A stretch of DNA of 64,000 nucleotides, from NCBI RefSeq assembly GCF_030816235.1, contig NZ_JAUSXT010000001.1:372001-436000 (forward strand), given 5' to 3'. Source of the DNA: Microbacterium sp. W4I4. Its GTDB lineage: Bacteria; Actinomycetota; Actinomycetes; Actinomycetales; Microbacteriaceae. Shown in pieces: positions 25,903-34,402 of the stretch. Both the position numbers and the translations under genes were made by a program. The first letter of the stretch is position 1; each line of letters begins with the position of its first letter. The notes beneath the pieces are model-generated. The model saw nothing but the letters and a program-made list of their open reading frames with translations. It was not told the origin of the DNA and searched no databases.

Positions 25903-25921
25903 TAGTCAGGATTCATGACTA
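25903..25921. promoter_or_regulatory. Palindrome between the MarR-type gene and its neighbour
   Basis: TAGTCA and TGACTA are separated by 7 nt directly after the regulator stop and about 60 bp before the next start. It could be an operator controlling the NAD(P)-binding gene. It does not resemble the GAACCGGC palindrome upstream of the regulator. Confidence 0.3.
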
Positions 25922-25981
25922 CTCTAGCTCCAGTCCTCACCGAACCCATGGTGAAGGACGTAGAGCAGAAAGCGACAAGTC

Positions 25982-26614
25982 ATGAAGTTCCTCGTTCTCG
26001 GAGCAACCGGCCGCACCGGCGCCCTCTTCATCCGCAAGGCACTGGACCAGGGGCACCGAGTGACTGCTCTGGTGCGCAGGGCGGACGCCGCGATCGATTC
26101 GCGTGCCGACGTCGTCAGTGGTGATGTCACCGACGCCGCCCTGCTCGCAGAGGCTGCGGCAGGCCACGATGCGATCATCAGCGCACTCGGTGTCAGGAGC
26201 GCCAAGAAGACGCCCAGCCTCATCACCGACATGGTGCGCGCGGTCATCGACTCCGTGAAGGTCTCTGGAGTCGATCGTTTCGTATTGGTCTCCGCCTTTG
26301 GTGTGGGAGAGTCACTGGACAAGGCCTCGTTCCTCGTCAGTCCGCTGTTTCGCACCATGCTGCGCAGACCCTATGCCGACAAGGCCGCATCAGAGGTGCT
26401 CCTGAAGGCCAGCGATCTGCGCTGGACTCTGGAATACCCGGGCGCGCTGAACGACGGGAAGAGCACTCGCTACGACGCGGTCACTCTCGAGAAGGCGAAG
26501 AAGCTGCCACTGTTCCCCACGACCTCGCGCACGAACGTCGCCGAGTTCCTGCTCGACACCGCCGTGCAGGGCGGCTTCGTGCGTCAGACCGTCGTCGTCA
26601 CCGACGCGCGCTAG
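25982..26614 (+). CDS. NAD(P)-binding atypical SDR / NmrA-like protein
   Basis: A 210-residue Rossmann-fold protein. The N-terminal 'MKFLVLGATGRTGALFIRKAL' (dinucleotide motif GATGRTG) is the atypical SDR signature, followed by 'VVSGDVTDAALLAEA' and 'GVDRFVLVSAFGVG'. The classical YxxxK catalytic pair is not evident, so it may be an NADPH-binding reductase or redox sensor. It follows the MarR gene in the same direction. Its TAG stop is contained in a CTAG that also supplies the stop of the convergent acyltransferase gene. Confidence 0.82.
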   Translation: MKFLVLGATGRTGALFIRKALDQGHRVTALVRRADAAIDSRADVVSGDVTDAALLAEAAAGHDAIISALGVRSAKKTPSLITDMVRAVIDSVKVSGVDRFVLVSAFGVGESLDKASFLVSPLFRTMLRRPYADKAASEVLLKASDLRWTLEYPGALNDGKSTRYDAVTLEKAKKLPLFPTTSRTNVAEFLLDTAVQGGFVRQTVVVTDAR

Positions 26615-27696
26615 GCATCTGTCTTCCGCGCCGGCCACAGCCGGCGGGGAAGCTCGAAGAGCAGGCTCACCGGCATCCGGCGACCGATCAGCGCGAACGC
26701 CGTGGACACGGCGACGGTGACGACGAAGATGATCACGAGTCCCACCCCGGGGTTCGAGATGCCGGCCTTCAAGGCGAGCCAGCCGAGGGCGGCGAACACC
26801 GGGTAGTGCGACACGTAGTAGATCAGCGAGTAGCGACCGACGAAGCGCGCCGGCGCGAGCCAGCGGGCGTCGGGGGCGATGGCGGTGAGTCTGACCAGGA
26901 TCAGGATGCCGAGCATGGCGGGCAGCGCCGAGAGTGGCGCGTACCAGAGGGGCTCGATGAATCCGGAGTACAGCGCGACGCCGATCGGGATGATGGAGAG
27001 CCCGGCCGCGAGCGGCACGCTGAGCCACTTGGCGTACTGGTCCCAATGCTTCTCGATGAACGCTCCGAGGAAGAAGAACGGCATCAGGTAGAAGAAGCGC
27101 TGCAGCAGCTCCAGCTCCGGCGGGATCAGGAACATCACCACGAACGGCACGGCGATGAGCACCCAGGCCGGGATCCACCGGATCAGCAGCGCGATGATGT
27201 AGTACGCGAAGATGAACTGCATGAACCACAGGTAGGTGTTCCAGAAGCCGAACTCCCAGGGCATGTGCTCGTTCTGCCCGACGACCGCCTGCGAGCCCGC
27301 GTAGATCACCGTCCACACGATGATCGGCCACACGATGCGCCGCACCTTGCCCCACACGTACTTGCCCGCGGGAGCATGCAGGGAGCCCGCGACCAGCAGC
27401 CCGGAGAGCACCATCAGCATCGGCATCCGGAAGGGCGCGAAGAAGGAGCTCAGGAACTCGAAGAACCCGGGGACCTCGCCGATGCGGTACTCGACGATCT
27501 GGGTGCTGTGATGCAGGATCACGAGCAGGATCGACAGACCGCGAAGCAGATCCATCCAGCCGATCCGCCGGTCGTGGCGATCCAGCGCCCGACCGATGTC
27601 GGCACCGCCGCGGGCGGTCGCCCGTCGGGCGTCGGCGCGTGTCGTCGGCGTGGGCGACGCGGACGGCGTCGGGGCGGAATCGGTGTGCTCGGACAT
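26611..27696 (-). CDS. Acyltransferase-3-family membrane protein
   Basis: A 361-residue integral membrane acyltransferase (OafA/OpgC-like). After a cytoplasmic Ser/Thr/Pro/Ala-rich N-terminus comes 'RIGWMDLLRGLSILLVILHHST', holding the family Arg-Gly and the catalytic His in 'ILHH'. About ten membrane segments follow. Such proteins O-acylate cell-surface glycans, lipids or sugars; the substrate is unknown. I start at the ATG giving MSEHTDSA; a longer in-frame start extends 45 codons upstream with no family similarity. Confidence 0.86.
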   Translation of the reverse strand: MSEHTDSAPTPSASPTPTTRADARRATARGGADIGRALDRHDRRIGWMDLLRGLSILLVILHHSTQIVEYRIGEVPGFFEFLSSFFAPFRMPMLMVLSGLLVAGSLHAPAGKYVWGKVRRIVWPIIVWTVIYAGSQAVVGQNEHMPWEFGFWNTYLWFMQFIFAYYIIALLIRWIPAWVLIAVPFVVMFLIPPELELLQRFFYLMPFFFLGAFIEKHWDQYAKWLSVPLAAGLSIIPIGVALYSGFIEPLWYAPLSALPAMLGILILVRLTAIAPDARWLAPARFVGRYSLIYYVSHYPVFAALGWLALKAGISNPGVGLVIIFVVTVAVSTAFALIGRRMPVSLLFELPRRLWPARKTDA

Positions 27697-27742
27697 CCGG
27701 GTCAGTATACGAGGGGCATCCGGATGCGCCCCGCAGTGACGC

Positions 27743-28582
27743 TCACATCTCCTCGTGCGTCGCGGGATCTCCATCGAACAGCCGGCCGTCGGCGCGCCCG
27801 AGCGCGGTGATCGCCTCGACCTCCGCGTCATCCAGCGCGAAGGACGCCGCGTCGAGATTGGCCTGCTGATGCTCGGCCGACGATGCCTTCGGGATGGAGA
27901 CCACGCCGCGAGCCGTGTGCCAGGCGAGCACCGCCTGTGCGGGCGTGATCGTGTGAGCGGCGGCGATCTCGACGATCACCGGTTCCGCCAGCAGCTCGCG
28001 GCCGCGGCCCAGCGGACTCCAGGCGACGGTGAGGATGCCGCGTTCGGCATGCAGGGCGACGGCATCCGTCTGCGGGAAGTACGGGTGCACCTCGATCTGG
28101 TTGACGACCGGACGCACGCCGCCGTCCGCCTCGATGCGATCGAGGTGCTCGGGCAGGAAGTTCGACACGCCGATCTGACGGACGATGCCGCGCTGCTGCG
28201 CCTCGATCAGCGCACGCCACGCCTCGGAGTAGCGGTCGTGGCTCGGGTTGGGCCAGTGGATGAGGTGCAGATCGGTGGCGTCCACGCCGAGCCGGAAGCG
28301 GCTCTCCTCGATGCTTGTACGGGCCCTGTCCCCGCCGTGATGACGACCGGGCAGCTTCGTCGTGACGGTGATCTGCGAACGCTCTACGCCGGATGCGGTG
28401 ATGCCGGCCCCGACCGCGCCCTCGTTCTCGTAGTTGAACGCCGTGTCGATCAGGCGGTAGCCGAGATCGATACCGGCAGCGACGGCGGCGGCACCCGCTT
28501 CGCCGTTCAGACGGTACGTCCCCAGCCCGATGGCGGGCAGGGCGAAGCCGTTGTGGGCGGTGAACGGCGCGAGCGTCGACAT
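27743..28582 (-). CDS. Aldo/keto reductase
   Basis: A 279-residue NADPH-dependent TIM-barrel reductase. The catalytic tetrad is visible: Asp and Tyr in 'LIDTAFNYENEG', Lys in 'VTTKLPG', His in 'LHLIHWPNP'. 'QIGVSNF' and 'QIEVHPYFPQ' are further AKR signatures, and 'SIPKASS' binds the cofactor phosphate. It resembles the AKR5 type (2,5-diketo-gluconate reductase-like). It is transcribed away from the YchJ-like gene and separated from the acyltransferase by about 45 bp. Confidence 0.92.
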   Translation of the reverse strand: MSTLAPFTAHNGFALPAIGLGTYRLNGEAGAAAVAAGIDLGYRLIDTAFNYENEGAVGAGITASGVERSQITVTTKLPGRHHGGDRARTSIEESRFRLGVDATDLHLIHWPNPSHDRYSEAWRALIEAQQRGIVRQIGVSNFLPEHLDRIEADGGVRPVVNQIEVHPYFPQTDAVALHAERGILTVAWSPLGRGRELLAEPVIVEIAAAHTITPAQAVLAWHTARGVVSIPKASSAEHQQANLDAASFALDDAEVEAITALGRADGRLFDGDPATHEEM

Positions 28583-28664
28583 GGTCCTCCTCCTGAGCGG
28601 TGTGCCGCCAGCCTACGCGCGCTCTGATCGGCTCACGAGTGCGCGCACCTGCCACGATGGAGGG

Positions 28665-29072
28665 ATGACGAACCCCGTGCACCCCGCCGACGATCAGCGC
28701 TGCCCGTGCACGAGCGGCGACGTCTACGGCTCGTGCTGCGGACCGGTGATCTCCTCCGGGATCGCACCCACCGCGCTGCGGCTGATGCGCTCCCGCTTCA
28801 CGGCGTTCGCGATCGGCGATGCCGACCACCTTCAGCGCACCTGGCATCCGTCCACCAGACCTGACGTGCTCGATCTCGACAACGAGGTGCGGTGGCTGCG
28901 ACTCGACATCCCGGACACCGAGCGCGGCGGACCGTTCGACGTCGACGGGATCGTCGAGTTCGAGGCGTTCTACCGAGAGGACGGAGTGCGCGGCTCGATG
29001 CGCGAGCGCAGCCGCTTCGTCCGTGAGGACCGGGTGTGGTTCTACGTCGACGGTGTCACCGCCAGCAGATAG
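28665..29072 (+). CDS. ychJ: YchJ-family SEC-C motif protein
   Basis: A 135-residue protein with an N-terminal SEC-C zinc-binding motif 'CPCTSGDVYGSCCGP' and a downstream NTF2-like domain including 'LMRSRFTAFAIGDADHLQRT' (key SRFTAFAIG) and 'VDGIVEFEAFYRE'. The function of YchJ proteins is unknown. A GGAGG precedes the ATG, which supports this start over in-frame upstream codons antisense to the aldo/keto reductase. The stop codon forms part of the -10 element of the next gene. Confidence 0.88.
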   Translation: MTNPVHPADDQRCPCTSGDVYGSCCGPVISSGIAPTALRLMRSRFTAFAIGDADHLQRTWHPSTRPDVLDLDNEVRWLRLDIPDTERGGPFDVDGIVEFEAFYREDGVRGSMRERSRFVREDRVWFYVDGVTASR

Positions 29073-29075
29073 GTT
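29070..29075 (+). promoter_or_regulatory. -10 element of the zinc-ribbon gene, overlapping the ychJ stop
   Basis: TAGGTT ends 7 nt before the GTG start of the zinc-ribbon gene, and its TAG is the stop codon of the YchJ-like gene. No ribosome-binding site intervenes, so a leaderless transcript is likely. Confidence 0.4.
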
Positions 29076-29082
29076 TGAGAGC

Positions 29083-29817
29083 GTGAAAGCCACTCCCGAG
29101 AACCAGCGCACCCTGCTCGAGATCGCAGACCTCGACCGTCGCCTCCTGCAGAGCGATCGCGCGCGGACGCAGCCGTCGCAGGGCGCCCGAATCAATGAGC
29201 TCGCGGGGGTGCGCAAACAGCAGCTGGGCGAGCTCACCGCGCTGACCGGCGTGCTCGACGACGCCCGGGCGGACCTCAAGCGCATCGAATCGGACGTCGC
29301 GCTGGCCACCCAGCGTCGCGATCGCGACGGCGAGCGTCTGGCCACCGCGACCGACCCGAAGCAGGCTCAGGCTCTGGAGAACGAGATCGACAGCCTGACC
29401 CGGCGCATCTCGATGCTCGAGGACACCGAGCTGGAGATCATGGGGCGCGTGGAAGAGGCGCAGAACGACGTCGATGCGCAACAGGCGCTGCTGGATCAGA
29501 CGCAGGCCGAAGGCGAGAAGCTGACCGCCGCGGCCAAGGCGGACATCGCGGCGGCCACCACTGAGGGCGAGCACCTGGTCCGGGACCGCGCCGCTCTGGC
29601 GGGCACCGTCGCCGCCGAGCTGCTGGCGGACTACGAGCGTCGCGCCTCCCGCGGCGGCATCGGCGTGGGGTTCCTGCGCGGTGGCGTGTGCGAGGGCTGC
29701 CGCATGGTGCTCTCGGGCACCGACATCACCGAGATCCGCAAGGCCGCCTCGGACGAGGTGCTCTCGTGCCCGGAGTGCGGCGCGATCCTCGTGCGCACCG
29801 AGGAATCGGGGCTGTGA
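29083..29817 (+). CDS. Coiled-coil protein with C4-type zinc ribbon
   Basis: A 244-residue protein starting at GTG. Residues 10-180 form long coiled-coil helices rich in Glu, Ala, Gln and Arg. The C-terminal zinc ribbon has four cysteines, 'GVCEGCRMVL' and 'LSCPECGAIL', at about residues 205-235. This is the DUF164/CT398-like family, conserved in Actinobacteria next to genes for a polymerase or RNase H-like protein. It may bridge protein complexes. The downstream PolA-like gene starts 13 bp later, implying co-transcription. Confidence 0.88.
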   Translation: MKATPENQRTLLEIADLDRRLLQSDRARTQPSQGARINELAGVRKQQLGELTALTGVLDDARADLKRIESDVALATQRRDRDGERLATATDPKQAQALENEIDSLTRRISMLEDTELEIMGRVEEAQNDVDAQQALLDQTQAEGEKLTAAAKADIAAATTEGEHLVRDRAALAGTVAAELLADYERRASRGGIGVGFLRGGVCEGCRMVLSGTDITEIRKAASDEVLSCPECGAILVRTEESGL

Positions 29818-29830
29818 CCAGCCGGATGCC

Positions 29831-31552
29831 GTGACCGGGCCCGCCAGGCCCGCGCAGCCTCCGCATGCCGTCGTGGCGCGTCCCGGCGACGGTCACGGAT
29901 GGCTGATCGCCGTCCTCGATTCGCCGTCCGACGAGCCGCTGCCCGAACGGGTCTCGGATGCCGCGTTTCCGGATCGCATGCGCGCTCTGGAGGACGAGCT
30001 CGCTCCGCGATGGACGGTCCGCACGCTGCGCAGCTTCTACCCGTCGCTGCTGGCCCACGGCATCCGTCTGCGCCGCGCGCACGATCTGGTGCTGTGCCAT
30101 GCGATCCTTCGTGACACCGCGGCGCTCGCACGCCCGCTGCCGGCATCCGCCCTGTGGCTGCGCACCGACGAGACCGCCGAGACCATCGTGCAGCCCGGGT
30201 TGTTCGACGTCGATGCGGAATCCGCCGCCCGTGGCGGGGACTTCGATGAGGTGCTGGCGCAGTGGCGGGCACAGCTCGCAGCACTCGAGCATGCGCCCGA
30301 CTCGCGACTGGAATTGCTGTGCGCCGCCGAGTCGACCGGCGCGCTGATCGCCGAGGAGATGACCGCGGCGGGACTGCCGTGGTCCCGGGCGGTCCACGAG
30401 CGCATCCTGGAATACTCCCTCGGCGCGCGGCCGCTGCGCGGGGCGAGGCCGGCGAAGATGGCCGCACTGGCGACGCAGATCTCCGATCACCTGAACGACG
30501 CCGAACTCAACCCCGACAGCCCGCCGCGGCTGCTGCGGGCGCTGCACCGGGTCGGCGTGTTCGTGGAGTCCACCTCGCGGTGGCAGCTCGCCGAGGTCGA
30601 TCATCCGGTCGTCGCGCCGCTGCTGGAGTACAAGAAGCTCTCGCGGCTGTTCGCAGCGAACGGGTGGACGTGGCTGGACGACTGGGTGCAGGACGACCGC
30701 TTCCGTCCGATCTACCTCACCGGCGGCGTGGTGACCGGACGGTGGGCGTCATCGGGCGGCGGTGCGCTGCAGATCCCGCGGCAGCTGCGCCGCGCCGTGC
30801 ACGCCGATCCGGGCTGGACGCTGGTCGGCGCGGACGTCGCGCAGCTGGAACCGCGGGTGCTGGCGGCCATGTCGCACGATTCGGCGATGGCGGACGCCGC
30901 ACGCGGCGCGGACCTGTACGAGGGCGTCGTGCGCTCCGGTGCGGTGGGTACTCGTGAGGAGGCGAAGTACGCGGTGCTGGGCGCCATGTACGGTGCGACC
31001 ACGGGGGAGAGCGGCCGGCTCGTACCGCGCCTGCGCACCGTCTACCCGCGCGCAATGGCGCTCGTCGACGCCGCCGCGCGCACCGGCGAGCAGGGCGGTG
31101 TCGTGAGCACGCTGCTCGGACGCAGCTCGCCGCGCCCCGACGACGCCTGGCGCAGCACCCAGTCGAGGGCCAGCGACCCCGGCGCCGGCGGTGCCGACGA
31201 GTCGCGGGCACGCAGCAGAGCGCGGGATCGGGGGCGGTTCACACGCAACTTCGTCGTGCAGGGGACCGCCGCCGAGTGGGCGCTGCTCTGGCTCGCCGAG
31301 ATCCGGCATCGCCTGATGGCGCTGCCTCCGGCATCCGTCTCCGCTCCGGCATCCGGGCCCGTCTTCGGATCCGGTGCGCACCTGGCCATGTTCCTGCACG
31401 ACGAGGTGATCGTGCACTGCCCGGTCGACCAGGCGGATGCCGTGGCCGCCGCCGTGCGCGACGCGGCCGCGGCCGCGACGGCGCGACTGTTCCCCGGATT
31501 CGACATCGACGTCCCGCTGGATCTGCACGTCAGCGAGGATGCGGGCAAGTGA
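29831..31552 (+). CDS. PolA-like DNA polymerase (short form)
   Basis: A 573-residue relative of DNA polymerase I lacking the 5'-3' exonuclease domain. Polymerase motifs are 'LVGADVAQLEPRVLAAM' (motif A, Asp retained, with V-A for the usual Y-S), 'REEAKYAVLGAMYGATTGES' (motif B region) and 'MFLHDEVIVHCP' (motif C, Asp-Glu retained). The N-terminal 200 residues occupy the 3'-5' exonuclease position but lack obvious DEDD residues, so proofreading is doubtful. An actinobacterial gene type annotated as bifunctional exonuclease/polymerase. GTG start chosen for its position after the zinc-ribbon stop. Confidence 0.83.
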   Translation: MTGPARPAQPPHAVVARPGDGHGWLIAVLDSPSDEPLPERVSDAAFPDRMRALEDELAPRWTVRTLRSFYPSLLAHGIRLRRAHDLVLCHAILRDTAALARPLPASALWLRTDETAETIVQPGLFDVDAESAARGGDFDEVLAQWRAQLAALEHAPDSRLELLCAAESTGALIAEEMTAAGLPWSRAVHERILEYSLGARPLRGARPAKMAALATQISDHLNDAELNPDSPPRLLRALHRVGVFVESTSRWQLAEVDHPVVAPLLEYKKLSRLFAANGWTWLDDWVQDDRFRPIYLTGGVVTGRWASSGGGALQIPRQLRRAVHADPGWTLVGADVAQLEPRVLAAMSHDSAMADAARGADLYEGVVRSGAVGTREEAKYAVLGAMYGATTGESGRLVPRLRTVYPRAMALVDAAARTGEQGGVVSTLLGRSSPRPDDAWRSTQSRASDPGAGGADESRARSRARDRGRFTRNFVVQGTAAEWALLWLAEIRHRLMALPPASVSAPASGPVFGSGAHLAMFLHDEVIVHCPVDQADAVAAAVRDAAAAATARLFPGFDIDVPLDLHVSEDAGK

Positions 31553-31570
31553 TCGGCTGCTGAGCGACGC

Positions 31571-31576
31571 TAGAAT
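31571..31576 (+). promoter_or_regulatory. -10 element of rnpB
   Basis: TAGAAT lies just before the 5' end of the RNase P RNA, in the short gap after the polymerase gene stop. Confidence 0.45.
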
Positions 31577-31580
31577 CAGA

Positions 31581-31954
31581 GGGCGAGCGGGTCGGCCGGA
31601 CGGTCGCGTGGCGCGAGAGCGCACCGAGGAACGTCCGGGCTCCACAGGGCAGGGCGGTGGGTAACACCCACCCGGAGAGATCCGCGAGACAGTGCCACAG
31701 AGAGAAGACCGCCGTCGCCCTCGGGCGGCGGTAAGGGTGAAAGGGTGGTGTAAGAGACCACCGGGGGACATGGTGACATGTCCCGCCAGGTAAACCTCGC
31801 CCGGAGCAAGACCAGACAGAGGACGTTGACGCGGCCCGCCGAGTCCTCGGGTAGGTTGCTGGAGCGGCACGGCAACGTGTCGCCGAGAGAGATGGCCGTC
31901 AAGGGAGCGCAAGCTCCTGAACAGAACCCGGCGTACAGGCCGGCCCGCTCGCCC
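31581..31954 (+). ncRNA. rnpB: RNase P RNA, bacterial type A
   Basis: Catalytic RNA that trims tRNA 5' leaders. Its ends pair as P1 (GGGCGAGCGGG with CCCGCTCGCCC). Universal core segments are present: GAGGAACGTCCGGGCTCC near the 5' end, GGGTAACACCC, GGTAAGGGTGAAAGGGTGG, AAACC, and the 3' core ACAGAACCCGGCGTACAGGC (20 nt or fewer in each case). The exact 3' end may be a few bases either way. A terminator hairpin follows immediately. Confidence 0.95.
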
Positions 31955-31961
31955 AGAACGC

Positions 31962-31999
31962 AGAAGGACCCGATCACCGCACGGTGACCGGGTCCTTCT
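31962..31999. terminator. Terminator between rnpB and ppgK
   Basis: AGAAGGACCCGATCACC pairs with GGTGACCGGGTCCTTCT apart from one A-C mismatch, around a 4-nt loop. It lies between rnpB and the convergent ppgK stop and can serve both. Confidence 0.85.
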
Positions 32000-32008
32000 C
32001 TGTCGGGA

Positions 32009-32755
32009 TCAGCCCGCGGCGAGCGAGGCGGCACCGATGATGCCGGAGGCGTTGCGGTGCACGGCGGCCACGATCGGCGTCTTCAGCTCGAGCAGCGGCA
32101 GGAACTTCTCCGGTTGCTTTGAGACGCCGCCGCCGACCACGAACAGGTCGGGGCTGAACAGGAACTCGACGTGGCTGTAGAACTCCTGCAGGCGCGCCGA
32201 CCAGTCCTCCCAGGACAGGCTCTCGCGTTCCATGGCGGAGTACGCCGTCCAGCGCTCGATCGACTCGCCCTCGCGGTTGAGGTGACCCAGCTCGGTGTTC
32301 GGGATCAGCACGCCGTCGTAGAGGAACGCGGAGCCGATGCCGGTGCCGAGCGTGGTGAGGATGGTCAGGCCCATGGCGTCGCGCGCCGCACCGTGGCGGG
32401 CTTCGGCGACGCCGGCGGCGTCCGCGTCGTTCACGAACGCGATGTGGCGGCCGAGGCCGTCCTCGAAGAACTTCTCGGCCTCGAAGTCGACCCAGTCCTT
32501 GGAGATGTTGGCCGCGGAGAGGGTCTTGCCGCGCTTGACGATGGCGGGGAACGCCACACCGAGTGGCAACTCCGAGTCGGTCACGTCCAGCGTCTCGAGC
32601 ACCTCGCGGACGGTGTTCAGCACGTCGGCGGGACGTGCCCCCTTCGGGGTGTCGACGCGGATGCGCTCCGAATCGAGCGTGCCGTGCGCGAGGTTGACGA
32701 TCGCTGCCTTGATGCCCGTGCCGCCGATGTCGACGCCGATTGCCTGCTGTGCCAT
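32009..32755 (-). CDS. ppgK: Polyphosphate glucokinase
   Basis: Phosphorylates glucose using polyphosphate, and usually ATP as well, feeding glycolysis; characteristic of Actinobacteria. The 248-residue ROK-family protein has the phosphate motif 'IGVDIGGTGIKAA' at the N-terminus, 'FVNDADAAGVAEA' with the catalytic Asp, and 'TTLGTGIGSAFLYDG'. 'TPKGARP' and the absence of the CXCGXXGC zinc motif of other ROK kinases match PpgK. I start at ATG (MAQQAIG), 7 nt downstream of a TAGGCT -10 box; a very long antisense frame continuing upstream is spurious. Confidence 0.94.
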   Translation of the reverse strand: MAQQAIGVDIGGTGIKAAIVNLAHGTLDSERIRVDTPKGARPADVLNTVREVLETLDVTDSELPLGVAFPAIVKRGKTLSAANISKDWVDFEAEKFFEDGLGRHIAFVNDADAAGVAEARHGAARDAMGLTILTTLGTGIGSAFLYDGVLIPNTELGHLNREGESIERWTAYSAMERESLSWEDWSARLQEFYSHVEFLFSPDLFVVGGGVSKQPEKFLPLLELKTPIVAAVHRNASGIIGAASLAAG

Positions 32756-32762
32756 GCCGAAT

Positions 32763-32768
32763 AGCCTA
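32763..32768 (-). promoter_or_regulatory. -10 element of ppgK, probably leaderless
   Basis: On the minus strand TAGGCT ends 7 nt before the ppgK ATG with no ribosome-binding site, as at other genes in the window. Confidence 0.45.
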
Positions 32769-32822
32769 TCCAGGTCGGCGCGCACGATTAGGATCGTGAC
32801 AGATCCCGACGAAGGAGCTGAC

Positions 32823-33053
32823 ATGTCCGACGGTGACGAGAAGTACTGGTTCAACCTCAGCACCCGCGAGGTGGAGCTCGGCATGCAGTCGGCTGCGGTC
32901 GATCGTGTCGGCCCGTTCGACACGGCCGAAGAGGCGGCGAGCGCTCCAGAGAAGCTCCGCGAGCGCTCTCGCGCGTGGGCGGATGACGATGCCGCCGACG
33001 ATTCATGGGGAACGACGAGCCTGTCCGACGCGGGAGAAGACGAAGAGGTATGA
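32823..33053 (+). CDS. Small acidic actinobacterial protein (SPOR-like)
   Basis: A 76-residue protein beginning MSDGDEKYWFNLSTREVELG and continuing with 'DRVGPFDTAEEAASAPEKL', then an Asp/Glu-rich tail. The YWFNL...VE.G....RxGPF.T.EEA pattern resembles small actinobacterial proteins annotated as SPOR-domain-like. No signal sequence is present, so it is cytosolic. An AAGGAG site precedes the ATG, and TAGGAT lies about 30 bp upstream. Its stop overlaps the glnA2 start (ATGA), which ties it to nitrogen assimilation genes, but its function is unknown. Confidence 0.8.
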   Translation: MSDGDEKYWFNLSTREVELGMQSAAVDRVGPFDTAEEAASAPEKLRERSRAWADDDAADDSWGTTSLSDAGEDEEV

Positions 33054-34393
33054 GCATGGACAAGCAGCGAGACTTCGTGCTGCGCACCATCGAAGAGCGC
33101 GGCGTGAAGTTCGTGCGCCTCTGGTTCACGGATGTGATCGGGACGCTCAAGTCCGTGGCGATCGCGCCGGCCGAGGTGGAGGGGGCGTTCGCCGAGGGCA
33201 TCGGCTTCGACGGCTCCGCCATCGAGGGGCTGTCGCGCAAGTTCGAATCCGACCTGCTGGCGCAGCCCGACCCGTCGACGTTCCAGATCCTGCCGTGGCG
33301 CGGCGAGGTCGACCCGACCGCGCGCATGTTCTGCGACCTGGCCACGCCCGACGGACGTCCCGCCGTCTCCGATCCGCGCAACGTCCTGCGCCGCACGCTC
33401 GAGAAGGCCGCCGATGCGGGCTTCACCTTCTACACCCACCCCGAGATCGAGTTCTACCTGCTGAAGTCCGCGCAGTTCGGTCCGGAGGGTCCGGTGCCGG
33501 TCGACAACGCAGGCTATTTCGACAACGTCCCGGGCGGGACCGCGCATGACTTCCGTCGCAGCGCCGTGCGGATGCTGGAGGACCTCGGCATCTCCGTCGA
33601 GTACAGCCACCACGAGGGCGGACCCGGCCAGAACGAGATCGACCTGCGGTACGCCGACGCGCTGACCACGGCCGACAACATCATGACCTTCCGCACCGTG
33701 GTCAAGGAGGTGGCGATCGAGCAGGGCGTTTACGCGACCTTCATGCCGAAGCCGCTGAACGACCACCCCGGCAGCGGCATGCACACCCACGTCTCCCTCT
33801 TCGAGGGCGACGTTAACGCCTTCTACGAGGCGGGCGCCGAGTATCAGCTCTCGCTCACCGGCCGCCGCTTCATCGCGGGCCTGCTGCGTCACGCCACCGA
33901 GATCGCCGCCGTGACGAACCAGTTCGTGAACTCGTACAAGCGGCTGTGGGGCGGTGACGAGGCGCCGAGCTTCGTGACCTGGGGCCACGCGAACCGCTCG
34001 GCTCTCGTGCGCGTGCCGATGTACAAGCCCAACAAGGGGCAGTCCACCCGGGTCGAGTACCGCGGCCTGGACTCGGCGACCAACCCGTACCTCGCGTACG
34101 CGCTCATGCTGGCAGCCGGCCTCAAGGGCATCGAGGAGGAGTACGACCTTCCCCCCGAGGCAGAGGACAACGTCTGGTCGTTGAGCGACTCCGAGCGCCG
34201 CGCTCTCGGCTACAAGCCGCTGCCCGCGAGCCTGGATCACGCTCTGGACATCATGCAGGAGTCCGAGCTGGTCGCCGAGACGCTGGGGGAGCAGGTCTTC
34301 AACTACGTGCTGCTCAACAAGCGCAAGGAGTGGGAGGCGTACCGAGGTCAGGTCACCCCGTACGAGTTGAAGAACAACCTCGGGCTGCTCTGA
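33050..34393 (+). CDS. glnA2: Glutamine synthetase family protein, GlnA2 type
   Basis: A 447-residue type I glutamine synthetase paralogue. It contains 'GFDGSAIEGLSRKFESD' (the beta-grasp segment), 'FYTHPEIEFYLL' with metal-binding Glu residues, 'EYSHHEGGPGQNEIDLRY', 'KPLNDHPGSGMHTHVSL' and 'NSYKRLW'. Position next to glnE and sequence features match GlnA2 of Mycobacterium and Streptomyces, for which glutamine- or polyamine-related activities are reported. Its substrate is thus less certain than for GlnA1. It overlaps the small upstream gene by four bases and is followed 9 bp later by glnE. Confidence 0.92.
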   Translation: MSMDKQRDFVLRTIEERGVKFVRLWFTDVIGTLKSVAIAPAEVEGAFAEGIGFDGSAIEGLSRKFESDLLAQPDPSTFQILPWRGEVDPTARMFCDLATPDGRPAVSDPRNVLRRTLEKAADAGFTFYTHPEIEFYLLKSAQFGPEGPVPVDNAGYFDNVPGGTAHDFRRSAVRMLEDLGISVEYSHHEGGPGQNEIDLRYADALTTADNIMTFRTVVKEVAIEQGVYATFMPKPLNDHPGSGMHTHVSLFEGDVNAFYEAGAEYQLSLTGRRFIAGLLRHATEIAAVTNQFVNSYKRLWGGDEAPSFVTWGHANRSALVRVPMYKPNKGQSTRVEYRGLDSATNPYLAYALMLAAGLKGIEEEYDLPPEAEDNVWSLSDSERRALGYKPLPASLDHALDIMQESELVAETLGEQVFNYVLLNKRKEWEAYRGQVTPYELKNNLGLL

Positions 34394-34402
34394 GTCGCAG
34401 CC

